DNA of 64,000 nt from Bog-473 sp963750075 (GCA_963750075.1 CAVVPG010000005.1:62001-126000); one strand, 5' to 3'. Counted from the first letter of the stretch, positions 34,423-44,395 are shown. A program made the numbers and translations. The notes: generated by a model from the sequence alone, not told the origin.

Positions 34423-36723
34423 CTACCGACGAGTCGCGGCCCCGGCCCCGGCCCGCCAGAGCCGGACCCCGCTGAGATCGTGTCCACGCAGACCTTGGCG
34501 CACCCGCGTCGCCGCCGCATAGGCCTGGCGGGCCGACTCCGACGAGAGCGCGCCGAAGTCGTACAACGCGTGCTCGACGGTCTCGGCCACCATGGCGGCA
34601 TCGCCGAGCAGGGAGCGGAGTCCGACGTCGTCGTCGGGCCCGTCGGGCCGGGGAGCCGAACCTGACTCCCCGGACAGTGCAGCCAGCTCTGCCACGAACA
34701 GCGACAGGGGCTGCCAGCGCGGGCGCCCGACGCCGGCGTCGGCGAGCGCCCGGTCGACCACGGCTTCGGCCAGCAGCGCCAGCCCCACGGCCGACCGGCC
34801 CGATGGTGACCAGCGGCGGCGGCGGACCAGGGCCGCGGTCACCAGCGCAGCGACGATCAGGACACCGAGCCCGATCAGCAGCCATTGGAGCCGACTCGAA
34901 CCGGGCGACGTCGCCTGAACGGGAGCGAGGGAGCCGCTCCCCTGGGCGGCCGTGCTCGGTGTCGTGGGCGGGACCGTCGAGGGCACCGTGGGCGGCTCGG
35001 GGAGAGTCGGCGGGACCGTGCCGGGCGGCGGCACCGTCGTCTCGACGCCCGTCGGACCCACGACTCCCTCCGGGGCCACCTCACCGGTCAACTGTTGCGG
35101 CGTCGGCTCGAACGAGACCCAGCCTGCCGCCGGGCCCAGGTACACCTCGGGCCAGGCGTGGGCATCGTCGCCCCTGATCGTCACCTCGTCCGGGTGCGTG
35201 CGCCGCCCGGCGGTGAACCCGACGACCATGCGGGTCGGGAGCCCCAACGTCCGGGCCAGCACGGTGAACGCACCGGCAAACTGCTCGCAGGTGCCTGCGC
35301 GCGTCTGGGTGAGGAAACTGACGATGGGATCGACGCCCGGGGTCGCCACGGGCCGGTTCAGCGAGTACTTGAAACGCCCGGAGCGGAACCAGTCGACGAG
35401 TGCCTCGGCCTGTCCCAGTGGTGTCTGCGCGCCGACGGTGGCTTCTCGAGCGAGCACACCGATCGACGATGGGAGGGGGGGCAGCGCGACCGCGGCCTGC
35501 ACCAGGGCTTGGGGATAGCTGCTGACGGCAGAGCCGCCCGCCAGCGCTCCCGGGTCGTTCACGGGAGCGGCAGAGGTCGTCGAGTACCGCTGACCGGGCG
35601 TCGTGGCCCGTGTCGTCACTGCCCCGATCGCGCTGAGCGTCGGCTCGCCCGGGCCGGCCACGGCGAGCGTGGAGGGCGGCACGGGCAGGAGGCGACTGGA
35701 GAAATGGTCGATGTCCACCGTCGCGGAGAAGGTCGTGGCGATCCCGGCGGCAGGAAGGGACGCGGGCTCGGGCGCACTGCTGGTGTCAGCGCCCTGCACG
35801 GCCGCAGCCGTGTCCGGATCCGTGGCCCACACGCCGTTCCGCAGCACGTTCAACACTGCGACCTGCCAGTAGGTGGGGAAGGGGGAATGAGCTCGGAAGA
35901 GCACCAGGTTCGCGTCGTGGACTTCCAACGCGACGAGACTCGAGGTCAGGGAGAGTCCGGTTGGCGGCACCGCGGCAACAGAGTTGCCGCCCGGATTCGT
36001 GCCACTCGCCCCTCCCCCACTCGTCCCGAACGTGAGGGCGAGAAGAGTGGATGCGATCACGATGGTGGCGGTCAGAGCGGCCGTCGAGGAGAACCACCAC
36101 CGGTGACGCCGCGGGGGCAGGGCGGCAATCGGCGCCGCTTGGGACAGGGAGATCGTGACGGCTCCGAAGACGACAAAGAGCGCGACCGGCAACGACGCCG
36201 ACGGCCGCGCCGACTGCGCGGTGACGAGGACCAACAACGTGAATGGACCCACAAGGGCGAGTCCGGGATACAGCCGGTCGGTGTGGTCGTCGGCGTGGAG
36301 GAGGACGGACGCCAGCACCGCGACCATGCCGACCAGCAGCGACGCCAGGAGGATCACCCCCTCAGTGGGGCGTAGCGGGAGGGAGAAACCGACGAGAACG
36401 GGCCGTGCCGCCCGCAGGTGCACCGCCAACGCATGCCACGTGCGACCGGTCGGCACTCCGTAGCTCGTCGACCCGGGCAAGGACGCCCACAGTGACACCA
36501 GGGCGACAGCGACGGTCCCGCTCAAGACCCGGATGGGGACGGTCACGCGACGCGTCGCCAGAGCCGCGGGCACCACGGACCCGACTGCGGCGCTCGCCAA
36601 GAGCGGGCCAAGGGCGACGCCACCGACCCCCCCACCCAGCAGACGGGTCAGTGATGCGGCAACCGTCAGCGACGCGCCGAGCAAGGCGACGTCCGGCGCA
36701 GAGCGCCGCAGACCGGCCGTCAC
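34423..36723 (-). CDS. Transglutaminase-like membrane protein
   Basis: A 766-residue protein. Six or more N-terminal helices (about residues 10-230) are followed by an extracellular domain with the transglutaminase core: Cys in RAGTCEQFAGAF, His in DDAHAWPEVYL, and the acidic position in FEPTP (Glu rather than Asp, as in many actinobacterial members). A Pro/Thr-rich linker, one more membrane helix and a cytoplasmic C-terminus follow. GTG at 36723 overlaps the DUF58 stop. Third gene of the MoxR-DUF58-transglutaminase operon, a conserved trio whose role is probably cell-envelope related. Confidence 0.87.
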   Translation of the reverse strand: MTAGLRRSAPDVALLGASLTVAASLTRLLGGGVGGVALGPLLASAAVGSVVPAALATRRVTVPIRVLSGTVAVALVSLWASLPGSTSYGVPTGRTWHALAVHLRAARPVLVGFSLPLRPTEGVILLASLLVGMVAVLASVLLHADDHTDRLYPGLALVGPFTLLVLVTAQSARPSASLPVALFVVFGAVTISLSQAAPIAALPPRRHRWWFSSTAALTATIVIASTLLALTFGTSGGGASGTNPGGNSVAAVPPTGLSLTSSLVALEVHDANLVLFRAHSPFPTYWQVAVLNVLRNGVWATDPDTAAAVQGADTSSAPEPASLPAAGIATTFSATVDIDHFSSRLLPVPPSTLAVAGPGEPTLSAIGAVTTRATTPGQRYSTTSAAPVNDPGALAGGSAVSSYPQALVQAAVALPPLPSSIGVLAREATVGAQTPLGQAEALVDWFRSGRFKYSLNRPVATPGVDPIVSFLTQTRAGTCEQFAGAFTVLARTLGLPTRMVVGFTAGRRTHPDEVTIRGDDAHAWPEVYLGPAAGWVSFEPTPQQLTGEVAPEGVVGPTGVETTVPPPGTVPPTLPEPPTVPSTVPPTTPSTAAQGSGSLAPVQATSPGSSRLQWLLIGLGVLIVAALVTAALVRRRRWSPSGRSAVGLALLAEAVVDRALADAGVGRPRWQPLSLFVAELAALSGESGSAPRPDGPDDDVGLRSLLGDAAMVAETVEHALYDFGALSSESARQAYAAATRVRQGLRGHDLSGVRLWRAGAGAATRR

Positions 36724-37931
36724 CCGACCACCACGACCGACGGGTTGCCCGGCAACCGGGGGAGGGTGGGATGGGCTGTGGATGTCGTGACCACGACCGA
36801 CGCGCCCACGAGCACGGGGTCGGGCACGGCCCACCGCGCCCGAGCACTGCCCGGGCGCGGCCGCGCGCGTGCGAGAAAAGTCAGGTGGTCGACCATGCCT
36901 TCGAGTGAGGACGATCCGACCGACTGGTCACCGGAGAGCGCGACGAGCTCGACCTCGAACCCCTCCTGGGCTGCATCCACCAGGAGGCCGTGCACCGTCG
37001 AGAGAGCCGCCTCGAACGCCCGGCGGCGATGCACGCCGGCCCGGTCGTCGAGAACCAGACGGATCCGGTCGGTGCCGTCGGAGCTGAATTCTTGGACCAG
37101 CAACGAGCCGTAGAGAGCCTCGGCCGGCCAGGAGAGCAGGTGGAGGCGGTCGCCCGGCACATACGGCCGCAACCCGTTCCACTCCCCTGCGGGATCATCG
37201 CTGTGGAAACGGGCCTCGCCCGCCGCCGGTACGGCGCTCGGAGCCGGCGTGACCGGTCGCAGATGTGCTGCCGCGGATGGCGCCACCGGCGGATGCACGA
37301 CGACCCGGACCGGTGCGGCCTCGGCCACCGGCACGCCGAAGAGCCCGAATGGATCGCACGCCCACAGCCGGAGCGGACCGATCGCAAAGACGCCTCGCCG
37401 TCGGGTCGAAGCGTTGAGGACGACTGCACTGTTTTGGTGGGCGCCGAGTGCCTCCCATCGGAGGAGGCGTCCGGGGCTTCCAGCCAGTGCGGCGGAGGAC
37501 CGCGTCGGTGCAGGCGCCACGCGACCGCGTGGACGATCGACCTCCGGGCGGGAGTGCTCCGCCGGACCGTCGAGGTACAGCACCGGCAATGCGGTGTCCC
37601 CCTCGTTGGAGAGCTGCACGATCAGTTCGCAGGAGCCGTCCACCGGCACCACGGGAGGGACGACCATGATGCGGACCGTGGCCCATCGCGCTCTGTGAGC
37701 GCGGGACAGTGCCAGCAACGGCGCCGCGGCGAGGGGAATCACGAGGACGACGACGAAGAGAACCAGCCCCGATGTTCTCGTTGTCTCCTCGAGCACGAGA
37801 AGGAGGAGGATGATGGCCGTGGCGGCAACGCCGCGCCCGGTCGGACGCAGTCGCGAGAGCGAGCTGCGGTGGGGCGAGGCGGCCGGGTGGACGTGGACGG
37901 GCCTGCCGCCGGCAGGGCGTTCCCCGGCCAC
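36720..37931 (-). CDS. DUF58 domain-containing protein
   Basis: A 403-residue protein. Two N-terminal membrane helices (VAATAIILLLLVLEE and GLVLFVVVLVIPLAAAPLLA) precede a beta-rich section. The DUF58 block is GEWNGLRPYVPGDRLHLLSW, near residue 230, with a von Willebrand-like fold after it (RIRLVLDDRAGVHRR). GTG at 37931 with GGGGAG upstream, 5 bp after the MoxR stop; 4-bp overlap with the transglutaminase gene. Such proteins work with MoxR ATPases as putative chaperone/insertase partners; the detailed role is unknown. Confidence 0.87.
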   Translation of the reverse strand: MAGERPAGGRPVHVHPAASPHRSSLSRLRPTGRGVAATAIILLLLVLEETTRTSGLVLFVVVLVIPLAAAPLLALSRAHRARWATVRIMVVPPVVPVDGSCELIVQLSNEGDTALPVLYLDGPAEHSRPEVDRPRGRVAPAPTRSSAALAGSPGRLLRWEALGAHQNSAVVLNASTRRRGVFAIGPLRLWACDPFGLFGVPVAEAAPVRVVVHPPVAPSAAAHLRPVTPAPSAVPAAGEARFHSDDPAGEWNGLRPYVPGDRLHLLSWPAEALYGSLLVQEFSSDGTDRIRLVLDDRAGVHRRRAFEAALSTVHGLLVDAAQEGFEVELVALSGDQSVGSSSLEGMVDHLTFLARARPRPGSARARWAVPDPVLVGASVVVTTSTAHPTLPRLPGNPSVVVVG

Positions 37932-37936
37932 CTGGA

Positions 37937-38971
37937 TCAGCTCCCCGATTGCCCGCCGAGCACGGTGTCCGGCGCCGGGAGAGGGACCTGGTGCACCAGG
38001 TCGGCGACCACCTCCTGGACTCCGGTACCCGAGCGCACGCTCCCGGGTTCGAGGATGAAGCGGTGGCCCAGAGCCGGTTCGGCGGCGCGCTGGACGTCGG
38101 CCGGGATGACGAAGTGACGTCCGGCCGCCAGGGCGAGGGCAGCGGACGCCTGCTTGAGCGCGATGGCCGCCCGGGGCGACGCGCCGACGGCGACGGCCGG
38201 GTGCGTGCGGCTGGCGGTGACGACGTCGAGCATGTAGCCCCGGGTGGACGGCGAGACGTACTCGGCGGCGACACCCGCCAGGAGTGCGTCGAGTTCCGAT
38301 CCGTTGACCGCGGGGGTGATCGACTCGAGCGGTGCAGCCGCGTCACAACGGGCGATCAACCGGTCCTCGTCTTCCCGACTGGGATAGCCCAAGGAGAGGC
38401 GGAGGAGGAAGCGGTCCCGCTGGCCGTGCGGGAGCGGGGAGGTGCCGGCGGCATCGAAGGGATTCTGCGTGGCGAGCACCATGAAGGGCCGCGGGAGCGG
38501 CATGGTCTGCCCGTCGGCACTGACCTGACGTTCCTCCATGGCCTCGAGGAGGGCCGACTGCGATCGGGCCGAGGCCCGGTTCAGCTCGTCGGCCATCAGC
38601 AGATTGGTGAAGATGGGCCCGCGACGGAAGACCGGCTCGCCCCGGGTGCGATCCAGGATCATGGCGCCGGTGATGTCAGCCGGCAGGAGGTCGGCGGTGA
38701 ACTGCACCCGGTGAAAGGCCAGCCCAAGAGCCTGAGCCAGTGCCTTGGCCAGAGTGGTCTTGCCGAGCCCCGGGAGATCCTCGACCAGCAGGTGACCCCG
38801 GGCCAGGAGGCACCCGACCGCCAGTTGCACCGTCTGTTCATCGGTGTACAGCGCGGTGCGCACGGTGGCCACCAACTGGGCGAAGAGCTGGCCCAGTCTC
38901 TCGGATGCCTGCGGCGTCAGCTGCCCGTCGGCGGCCGGCGGCCCGTCCCGGGCCTCCGCCGTGGCCGTCAT
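37937..38971 (-). CDS. MoxR-family AAA+ ATPase
   Basis: A 344-residue AAA_3 ATPase. Walker A is EDLPGLGKTTLAKALA, Walker B is NLLMADELNRASARSQSALL, then sensor ATQNPFD, the Arg finger region GQRDRFLLRL and a lid domain. MoxR proteins are thought to be chaperones that mature or insert metal-dependent or von Willebrand-type partners. It is the first gene of the operon with DUF58 and transglutaminase-like genes; GGGGAAACG precedes the ATG at 38971. Confidence 0.9.
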   Translation of the reverse strand: MTATAEARDGPPAADGQLTPQASERLGQLFAQLVATVRTALYTDEQTVQLAVGCLLARGHLLVEDLPGLGKTTLAKALAQALGLAFHRVQFTADLLPADITGAMILDRTRGEPVFRRGPIFTNLLMADELNRASARSQSALLEAMEERQVSADGQTMPLPRPFMVLATQNPFDAAGTSPLPHGQRDRFLLRLSLGYPSREDEDRLIARCDAAAPLESITPAVNGSELDALLAGVAAEYVSPSTRGYMLDVVTASRTHPAVAVGASPRAAIALKQASAALALAAGRHFVIPADVQRAAEPALGHRFILEPGSVRSGTGVQEVVADLVHQVPLPAPDTVLGGQSGS

Positions 38972-39112
38972 CGTTTCCCCACGTCGCAGACACTAGGGGC
39001 TGCCCCGAGTCGGGACGTGGCGGCGACAGGGCCGACGACCTGGGAGACTTGGGGAACCGGATCATTGCGGTGCACCGTGGCCGATCCCGTCGCTGCCAGG
39101 AGGAAGGAGCAC

Positions 39113-41074
39113 ATGGCGCGCTCGAGGTACCGATCGGTGACCTACGACTTGGAGGCCTCGCTCGAGCTGGCCCGGGCCGTCGCCCGCGTCGGCGGGCGCA
39201 CGGACCCCGCGACCCTGGCCGCACTCCTCTCGTACAGCGGCGTCCGAAACGGCGCCTTCCTGAGCCGCTTGGCCAACGCGCGGCTCTTCGGGCTGGTCTC
39301 GGGCCGGTCCGGAGACGTGACGGTGAGCGCGCGGGGGCTCCGGTGCCTCTCGGGAAGTCCTCCCGAGGCCGCCCGTGCTCGCGCCGAAGCCTGTCTCGAC
39401 GTCCCTCTCTTCCGCCAGGTGCTGGAGCACTACGCCGGTCAGGGCCTGCCGCCGCTTGCCGCTCTTGCCGAGGCGCTCCGGTCTGATTTCGGAGAGGCTC
39501 CGGACAGGGCGTCCGCCTCCGCCAAGGCTTTGATGGCCTCGGCCAAGCAGGCCGGGATGATCCGGGATGGAAGGGTCGACCTTGCCCAGCTCAGAGGCGG
39601 GTTTACGGAATTTACGGATCCGACCAAAGGCCCTGGACCTGGATTCGTACCCTTGGTAGGATCGCCGAAGGGCGCGTTTTTCTCACGAATCGAGGGCCGG
39701 CTCCCATCCCGGGCCGGCAAAGAGGGGCGTGCGATGGCTACCAAAAGAGTCGGCCGCCGAGCCACAGGCACGGAATCCGAAGACGGTGACCTCTGGATCG
39801 ACGGACCGTCCGACACCACCCCACGCCGGACGGACAGGCGGCGGGTGGGGATCATGGTCGGGGTGGCGGCCTCGCTCCTGCTCGTAGGCCTTCCGGTCGG
39901 CTTGCTGGTGACCGCGGGTTCCCCGCCGGTGCCCACAAGCCCTCGGAACCCGCACCCCAACGCCATCAAGCTGAGCAACGGTCCGGCCGAGCGATCCGTC
40001 CTTTCGGCCCTGAGCGCCACCACCGATGCGGGCAGCTTTGCCTTCTCCTACCGGCTGAGCGAGTCGCCCGGAAGTGCGACCACGAGCACCACGACCGTTC
40101 CCTGTGCCTCCAACTCGGGGACCCCCTCCTACGCGGGGACCCCAACGGCCCTCACCGCGCCGATCGCCTCGTGCGGCCCCTCGACGCCACAGGACGAGAC
40201 GGTGCAGGGCAGCGGCACCATCGACGCCAACCCGATGGCCATGGCCGCGTCGGCCGCCATCGACTCCGACGGCTCGGGCGGCGGCCTGCAGGTGGGCGTG
40301 CGGGTGGATCCCACCACGGTCTGGGAAGTGTCCTACACCGACAACGGGCTCAACCCCCAGAGCAACGACGGGAGCGGCCAGCCGCTCTCCGGCTTCGCCG
40401 GCCTGACCGAAGGCACACTCGGACAGCGTGAGGGCGCCGTGGCCATGATGGGCATGGCCAGCCCGACCGGCTACCTCGACCTCGAGCAGCCCGCCGTCAG
40501 CGGTGCGGCGCAGGTGGGCCCCTCGACCGTCGACGGTGTCGCGGTGACCCAGTACGAGCTGGCCATCGATCCCGCTGCCCTGGCCACGGCGCCGGGGACG
40601 AGCAGCGAGGAGGCGACCACGATCAACGCCGCCCTCGGGGTGCTCTCGGCCCAGGGCTACACGAACATCCGTGATCTGGTGTCCATCGACGCGTCCGGAT
40701 TCATCCGAGAGTCCTCCTCCACGGTGGCCTTCTCCGACGGCGGCACGGTCACCCTCGATGCGCACTTCTCGGATTTCGGCTGTGCCGGAACGGTCCTGAT
40801 GCCGGGTGCGAGCGGCCTTTCGAGCCCGCCGGCCAACTGCGCCAGCCCTGACACCGGTGCTGCACCGACGACGACTACGACTACGACTGGCGCATCTTCT
40901 CAGGTCACACCCACCACGATCTCCACCCCGAGCGGCTCCCCGAGCACCACGTCGACGACATCGACGACCTCGACCACGACCGCGACAGCCCCGTCGACGA
41001 CACCGACGACCACGCCATCGTCGACGACGTCCACACCATCGACGACAACGACCATGACAGCATCCACGGGATAG
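39113..41074 (+). CDS. Fused protein: winged-helix-like N-terminal domain plus membrane-anchored Thr-tailed domain
   Basis: One uninterrupted frame of 653 residues with a strong GGAGGAAGGAG ribosome-binding site. The first 190 residues form a helical domain (LAALLSYSGVRNGAFLSRLA, then ARLFGLVSG), like short cytoplasmic winged-helix proteins. From an internal ATG at 39734 comes a new start-like region (MATKRVG), a membrane helix (VGIMVGVAASLLLVGLPVGL), a globular domain and a Thr/Ser-rich tail. The second part is a paralogue of the next gene, so this could be two genes joined by loss of a stop codon. AGGGG precedes the internal ATG. Function unknown. Confidence 0.6.
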   Translation: MARSRYRSVTYDLEASLELARAVARVGGRTDPATLAALLSYSGVRNGAFLSRLANARLFGLVSGRSGDVTVSARGLRCLSGSPPEAARARAEACLDVPLFRQVLEHYAGQGLPPLAALAEALRSDFGEAPDRASASAKALMASAKQAGMIRDGRVDLAQLRGGFTEFTDPTKGPGPGFVPLVGSPKGAFFSRIEGRLPSRAGKEGRAMATKRVGRRATGTESEDGDLWIDGPSDTTPRRTDRRRVGIMVGVAASLLLVGLPVGLLVTAGSPPVPTSPRNPHPNAIKLSNGPAERSVLSALSATTDAGSFAFSYRLSESPGSATTSTTTVPCASNSGTPSYAGTPTALTAPIASCGPSTPQDETVQGSGTIDANPMAMAASAAIDSDGSGGGLQVGVRVDPTTVWEVSYTDNGLNPQSNDGSGQPLSGFAGLTEGTLGQREGAVAMMGMASPTGYLDLEQPAVSGAAQVGPSTVDGVAVTQYELAIDPAALATAPGTSSEEATTINAALGVLSAQGYTNIRDLVSIDASGFIRESSSTVAFSDGGTVTLDAHFSDFGCAGTVLMPGASGLSSPPANCASPDTGAAPTTTTTTTGASSQVTPTTISTPSGSPSTTSTTSTTSTTTATAPSTTPTTTPSSTTSTPSTTTTMTASTG

Positions 41075-41083
41075 GGGCCAACA

Positions 41084-42343
41084 ATGGACCACGACGGGCA
41101 GGAAGGCCTCTGGTTCGGCGACGACCAGCCCTCCGGCACCCCTTCGAGGAGGCGGCGTCAGGTGTGGTTCGGCGTGATCTGCGTGGCCTGCATCGCGGCC
41201 CTCTCGGTTCCGGTGGTCTTGGCCCTGTCGTCGGGCGGGCGCCCGAGCACACCGCAGGCGGCGAAGCACACCGTCCGTGGGAACACCCGGCTCGGTGTGG
41301 GAGTGGCCAAACGGGCGGTGCTGTCCGCTCTCAGCGCCACGACGAGTTCGGGCAGCTTCAACGTGTCCTACCAGTTCGACCCGATGACGGCACCGACCGA
41401 TCCCACCACGACCACCACGACGGCGTGCCACGAGGTGCCGACGCCGAGTCCTCCCGGTCTCCCGGGCTCGGGCGGTGTGACCGAGATGTGCTCGGCATCG
41501 GGTCCGTCGTCGGCGGCGACGACGATCACCGGGCAGGGCACCATCGACACCGATCCCTTTGCCATGGTGGCCGTGTCGAATGTCGGCGGCCTGGGGAAGA
41601 TCACGTTGCGCGACGACGGCACGAACGTCTGGGAGATGGGAGGGGGCGATTACGGGCTGTCCCCTGGTTCGAGCAGCCAGGGACCGGGATCGTCGCTCTC
41701 GGGGTTCGCCGGCTCCGTCGAAGGCACGCTCGGCCAACGCCAGGGTGCGCTGGCCATGGGTGGCCTGGCCAGCCCGACCGGGTATCTCGATCTCGAGCAG
41801 AGCATGATCACCGGAGCCGACGAGGTCGGCACGGGATCCGTCGACGGCGTGGCCGTGACGATCTACCAGGTGTCGATCGCCCCCGGCACCGACGTCCCGG
41901 GCCTCAACGCGGAGCAGGCCAAGACGATCGCCGCCGCTGACGCCGTCCTGCAGGCTCAGGGGTACACCGGGACGACCGATCTGATATCCATCGACGCGTC
42001 GGGGTTCATTCGCCAGACTCGCTCCGTGGCCCATTTCGCTGACGGGTCGTCGGACGCCAGCGAGGCCACCTTCTCGGACTTCGGATGTGCGGGAACCGTG
42101 CTCATGCCGGGACAGTCGGGCGCCGCGACGCCCCCCGCCGGCTGCGTCTCTCCCGATACCGGGCTCGCCCTGGCAGCGACGACCACGACCTCGACCACAA
42201 CGACGACGACGTCAACGGTGCCACCGTCCACCTCGACAACGACGACGTCGAGCGCCACGACCACGACGTCCACCGCAACGTCATCGACGACCACGACGTC
42301 CAACTCGGTGCCCTCGAGCGTGACGACGACGTCGAGCGGATAG
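41084..42343 (+). CDS. Membrane-anchored protein with Thr-rich tail, paralogue of the preceding gene
   Basis: A 419-residue protein. A charged N-terminus is followed by one membrane helix (VCIACIA region around residues 28-50), then an extracytoplasmic domain sharing the blocks AVLSALSATT, ASPTGYLDLEQ, LISIDASGFIR and FSDFGCAGTVLMPG with the second half of the preceding protein. The last 60 residues are Thr/Ser repeats. The globular part resembles lipid- or ligand-carrier-like secreted proteins, but no family is certain. Separated from its paralogue by 9 bp, so a tandem duplication in one operon. Confidence 0.7.
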   Translation: MDHDGQEGLWFGDDQPSGTPSRRRRQVWFGVICVACIAALSVPVVLALSSGGRPSTPQAAKHTVRGNTRLGVGVAKRAVLSALSATTSSGSFNVSYQFDPMTAPTDPTTTTTTACHEVPTPSPPGLPGSGGVTEMCSASGPSSAATTITGQGTIDTDPFAMVAVSNVGGLGKITLRDDGTNVWEMGGGDYGLSPGSSSQGPGSSLSGFAGSVEGTLGQRQGALAMGGLASPTGYLDLEQSMITGADEVGTGSVDGVAVTIYQVSIAPGTDVPGLNAEQAKTIAAADAVLQAQGYTGTTDLISIDASGFIRQTRSVAHFADGSSDASEATFSDFGCAGTVLMPGQSGAATPPAGCVSPDTGLALAATTTTSTTTTTTSTVPPSTSTTTTSSATTTTSTATSSTTTTSNSVPSSVTTTSSG

Positions 42344-42398
42344 AGGGCCGTCCGGCGACTCGGGCGGTACGGATGTGCGACCGCGTGGGGATCCCGGT

Positions 42399-43217
42399 TC
42401 AGCCGTCATCCACGAGAGCCGTCGCTGCTCGCCAGATCTCGGTGGTGGCATCTATCTCGTGCGATGTCCGCCCGAGGAACAACCTGAGCAGAACCGGCAA
42501 CCTCGATCCGGGCCAGGTGTGGCCGGCACCCCTGCAGACCCAGAGAGTCACCGCGCCGGGATCCTCCTCGGAGCCGAAGCGGAGGCGCGTCAGCGTGGGC
42601 GTGACGTCGTCCGGCTTGGGCTCTTGCGGGAGGCCGTTGGCAGCTGCCCAGCCCTTGGCGGCTTCGAGCACGCTCTCGTCCCAACGGGACGTGGCTCCTC
42701 CGTCGAAGGAATTGATCCGGTCGGCAGTCCCGTGAAACGCCACGACCTGAACGGGCCGCTCGAGCTTCGGACGTTCCGGGGCGCGCAGCCCCGCGACGGC
42801 TCCGAGTAGCAGGACCTCGTCCGGGTGTCTCGCCGCGAAGCGGCTCGCCATACGCGCCCCGCCGGACATGCCGGATATGCAGATCCGCGCGTGTGACCCT
42901 GGGAACTGATCGAGCAGGGTGGCGACCATCGCCTGGAGGAAGTGGTCGTCGCTTTCGAGATCCCACTCGTAGCCGGATCCCGATCGCAGACTCCCCTGCG
43001 GGAAGGCGACGACGGCGCCCGATTCGGTGAGTGTTTCCATTCGGCTCAGCCGGGCTTGACCCTCGGGACTCGACCGACTTCCGTGCAGGCTCAGCACGAT
43101 GATGGTGGGCGGCCCCGATCGCTCAGCGAGGAGGAAGCGACGAGCGACGCCGTTGACCTGAATGAGCCGGGACGAGAGGGCCAAGAGACAGAACGTACTC
43201 AAGCGATCCGTGGCCAT
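42399..43217 (-). CDS. PHB-depolymerase/LpqC-like esterase
   Basis: A 272-residue alpha/beta hydrolase. The nucleophile elbow is ISGMSGGARMASRFA (Ser), the oxyanion region is VLSLHGSRSSPEG, the acid is in FHGTADRINSFDG and the His in CRGAGHTWPGS. The order matches poly(3-hydroxybutyrate) depolymerase-like and feruloyl-esterase-like proteins. The N-terminus has only a modest hydrophobic stretch, so export is uncertain. Polymer versus small ester specificity is not evident. Confidence 0.82.
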   Translation of the reverse strand: MATDRLSTFCLLALSSRLIQVNGVARRFLLAERSGPPTIIVLSLHGSRSSPEGQARLSRMETLTESGAVVAFPQGSLRSGSGYEWDLESDDHFLQAMVATLLDQFPGSHARICISGMSGGARMASRFAARHPDEVLLLGAVAGLRAPERPKLERPVQVVAFHGTADRINSFDGGATSRWDESVLEAAKGWAAANGLPQEPKPDDVTPTLTRLRFGSEEDPGAVTLWVCRGAGHTWPGSRLPVLLRLFLGRTSHEIDATTEIWRAATALVDDG

Positions 43218-43471
43218 CGGAGCCGGCCGACCAGCGGACGTCGCGAGGAGTCTTGCGGAGACCCGATCGGACCATCACGATAGGATGGCGGGCCCGGGTG
43301 GAACTCCGGAGCGAACCGGCTGGCGCTGGTCTACCCGCGGGCTCGTCGGAGCCCGATCGACACCGTCTCACGCGTCACCCACGCGTCTGCACGGGGGCGT
43401 CGGAACAGATGTGTCCGGAGCTCGGAGGATCGTCCGATGCGATTCCCACGAGCCGGATCGTGGAGGACGAG

Positions 43472-44395
43472 ATGAAGATCGCAATCGTGGGAACCGGCGC
43501 CATGGGCTCGGTCTACGCCGGCCTCCTGGGCAAAGCCGGGCACGAGGTCTGGGCCATCGACACCTGGCAGGAGCACGTCGACACCATCGCGGCCTCCGGG
43601 CTCCACGTCTCGGGCGCCAGCGGCAGCTACGTCGTCGACAACCTCCGCGTCGGGCGTGCACCCCGTGACGCAGGACCTTGCGACGTCTGGCTGATCGCAA
43701 CGAAGGCCTGGGCCGTCGACGAAGTGGCGGCGGAGATCGCACCGCTGCTCGAGCCCGAGACCGTGGTCATGGCCTTCCAGAACGGGCTGGGTGCAGGCGA
43801 GCGGGTGGCCCGCCACATCGCGCCGGAGCACATCGTGCTCGGGATCGCCGAAGGGTTCGGGTCGTCGATCCCCGAACCTGGACGCGTCCACCACGAGGGC
43901 ATGCGGCTCATCCGCATCGGCGAGATGCACGGAGGCATGACCGACCGGGTCCGGCGCATTGAGGAGGTGTGGAACGACGCCGGCTTCAACGTCCGGGCCT
44001 ATGCCGATGTGACCCTCATGATCTGGGAGAAGTTCCTCTGCAACGTCACCCTCAGCGCGCCGTGTGCGGTCTTCGACGTCACCGTCGGCGAGCTGATGAC
44101 AGACCCGGATGCCTGGAGGGTCGCCCTCGGGTGCACCTCGGAGGCTTACCGCGTCGCCGTCGCCAAGGGGCTCCGCTTCTCGTTCGACGACCCGCTGCGC
44201 TACGTCAGCGAATTCGCGGCCACGATCCCGAACTCCAGCCCGTCGATGCGCCTCGACCATCTCGCCCGACGGCCCTCGGAGATCGATGCCATCAACGGTC
44301 AGGTGGTCGCACTGAGCCGAGAGCTGGGACTCGAGGCACCGTACAACGAGACCCTGTGCGCCGTCGTGCGCCGGCGCGAGGCGCGCTTCGCCTGA
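43472..44395 (+). CDS. 2-dehydropantoate 2-reductase (ketopantoate reductase) family protein
   Basis: A 307-residue protein. The Rossmann start MKIAIVGTGAMGSVYAGLLG binds NADPH; the middle motif FQNGLGAGERVA and the C-terminal helix domain (WEKFLCNVTLSAPCAVFDVT with the catalytic Lys, later NQ replaced by DAINGQVVAL) fit ketopantoate reductase. It would make pantoate for coenzyme A, or a related 2-oxo-acid reduction, since paralogues are common. ATG at 43472 follows GGAGGA. No other pantothenate genes are close. Confidence 0.83.
   Translation: MKIAIVGTGAMGSVYAGLLGKAGHEVWAIDTWQEHVDTIAASGLHVSGASGSYVVDNLRVGRAPRDAGPCDVWLIATKAWAVDEVAAEIAPLLEPETVVMAFQNGLGAGERVARHIAPEHIVLGIAEGFGSSIPEPGRVHHEGMRLIRIGEMHGGMTDRVRRIEEVWNDAGFNVRAYADVTLMIWEKFLCNVTLSAPCAVFDVTVGELMTDPDAWRVALGCTSEAYRVAVAKGLRFSFDDPLRYVSEFAATIPNSSPSMRLDHLARRPSEIDAINGQVVALSRELGLEAPYNETLCAVVRRREARFA

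Noticed and set aside
39683..42034. 783-residue minus-strand frame
   Set aside because: Antisense of the two Thr-tailed paralogues; repetitive Arg/Gly composition, no domain.
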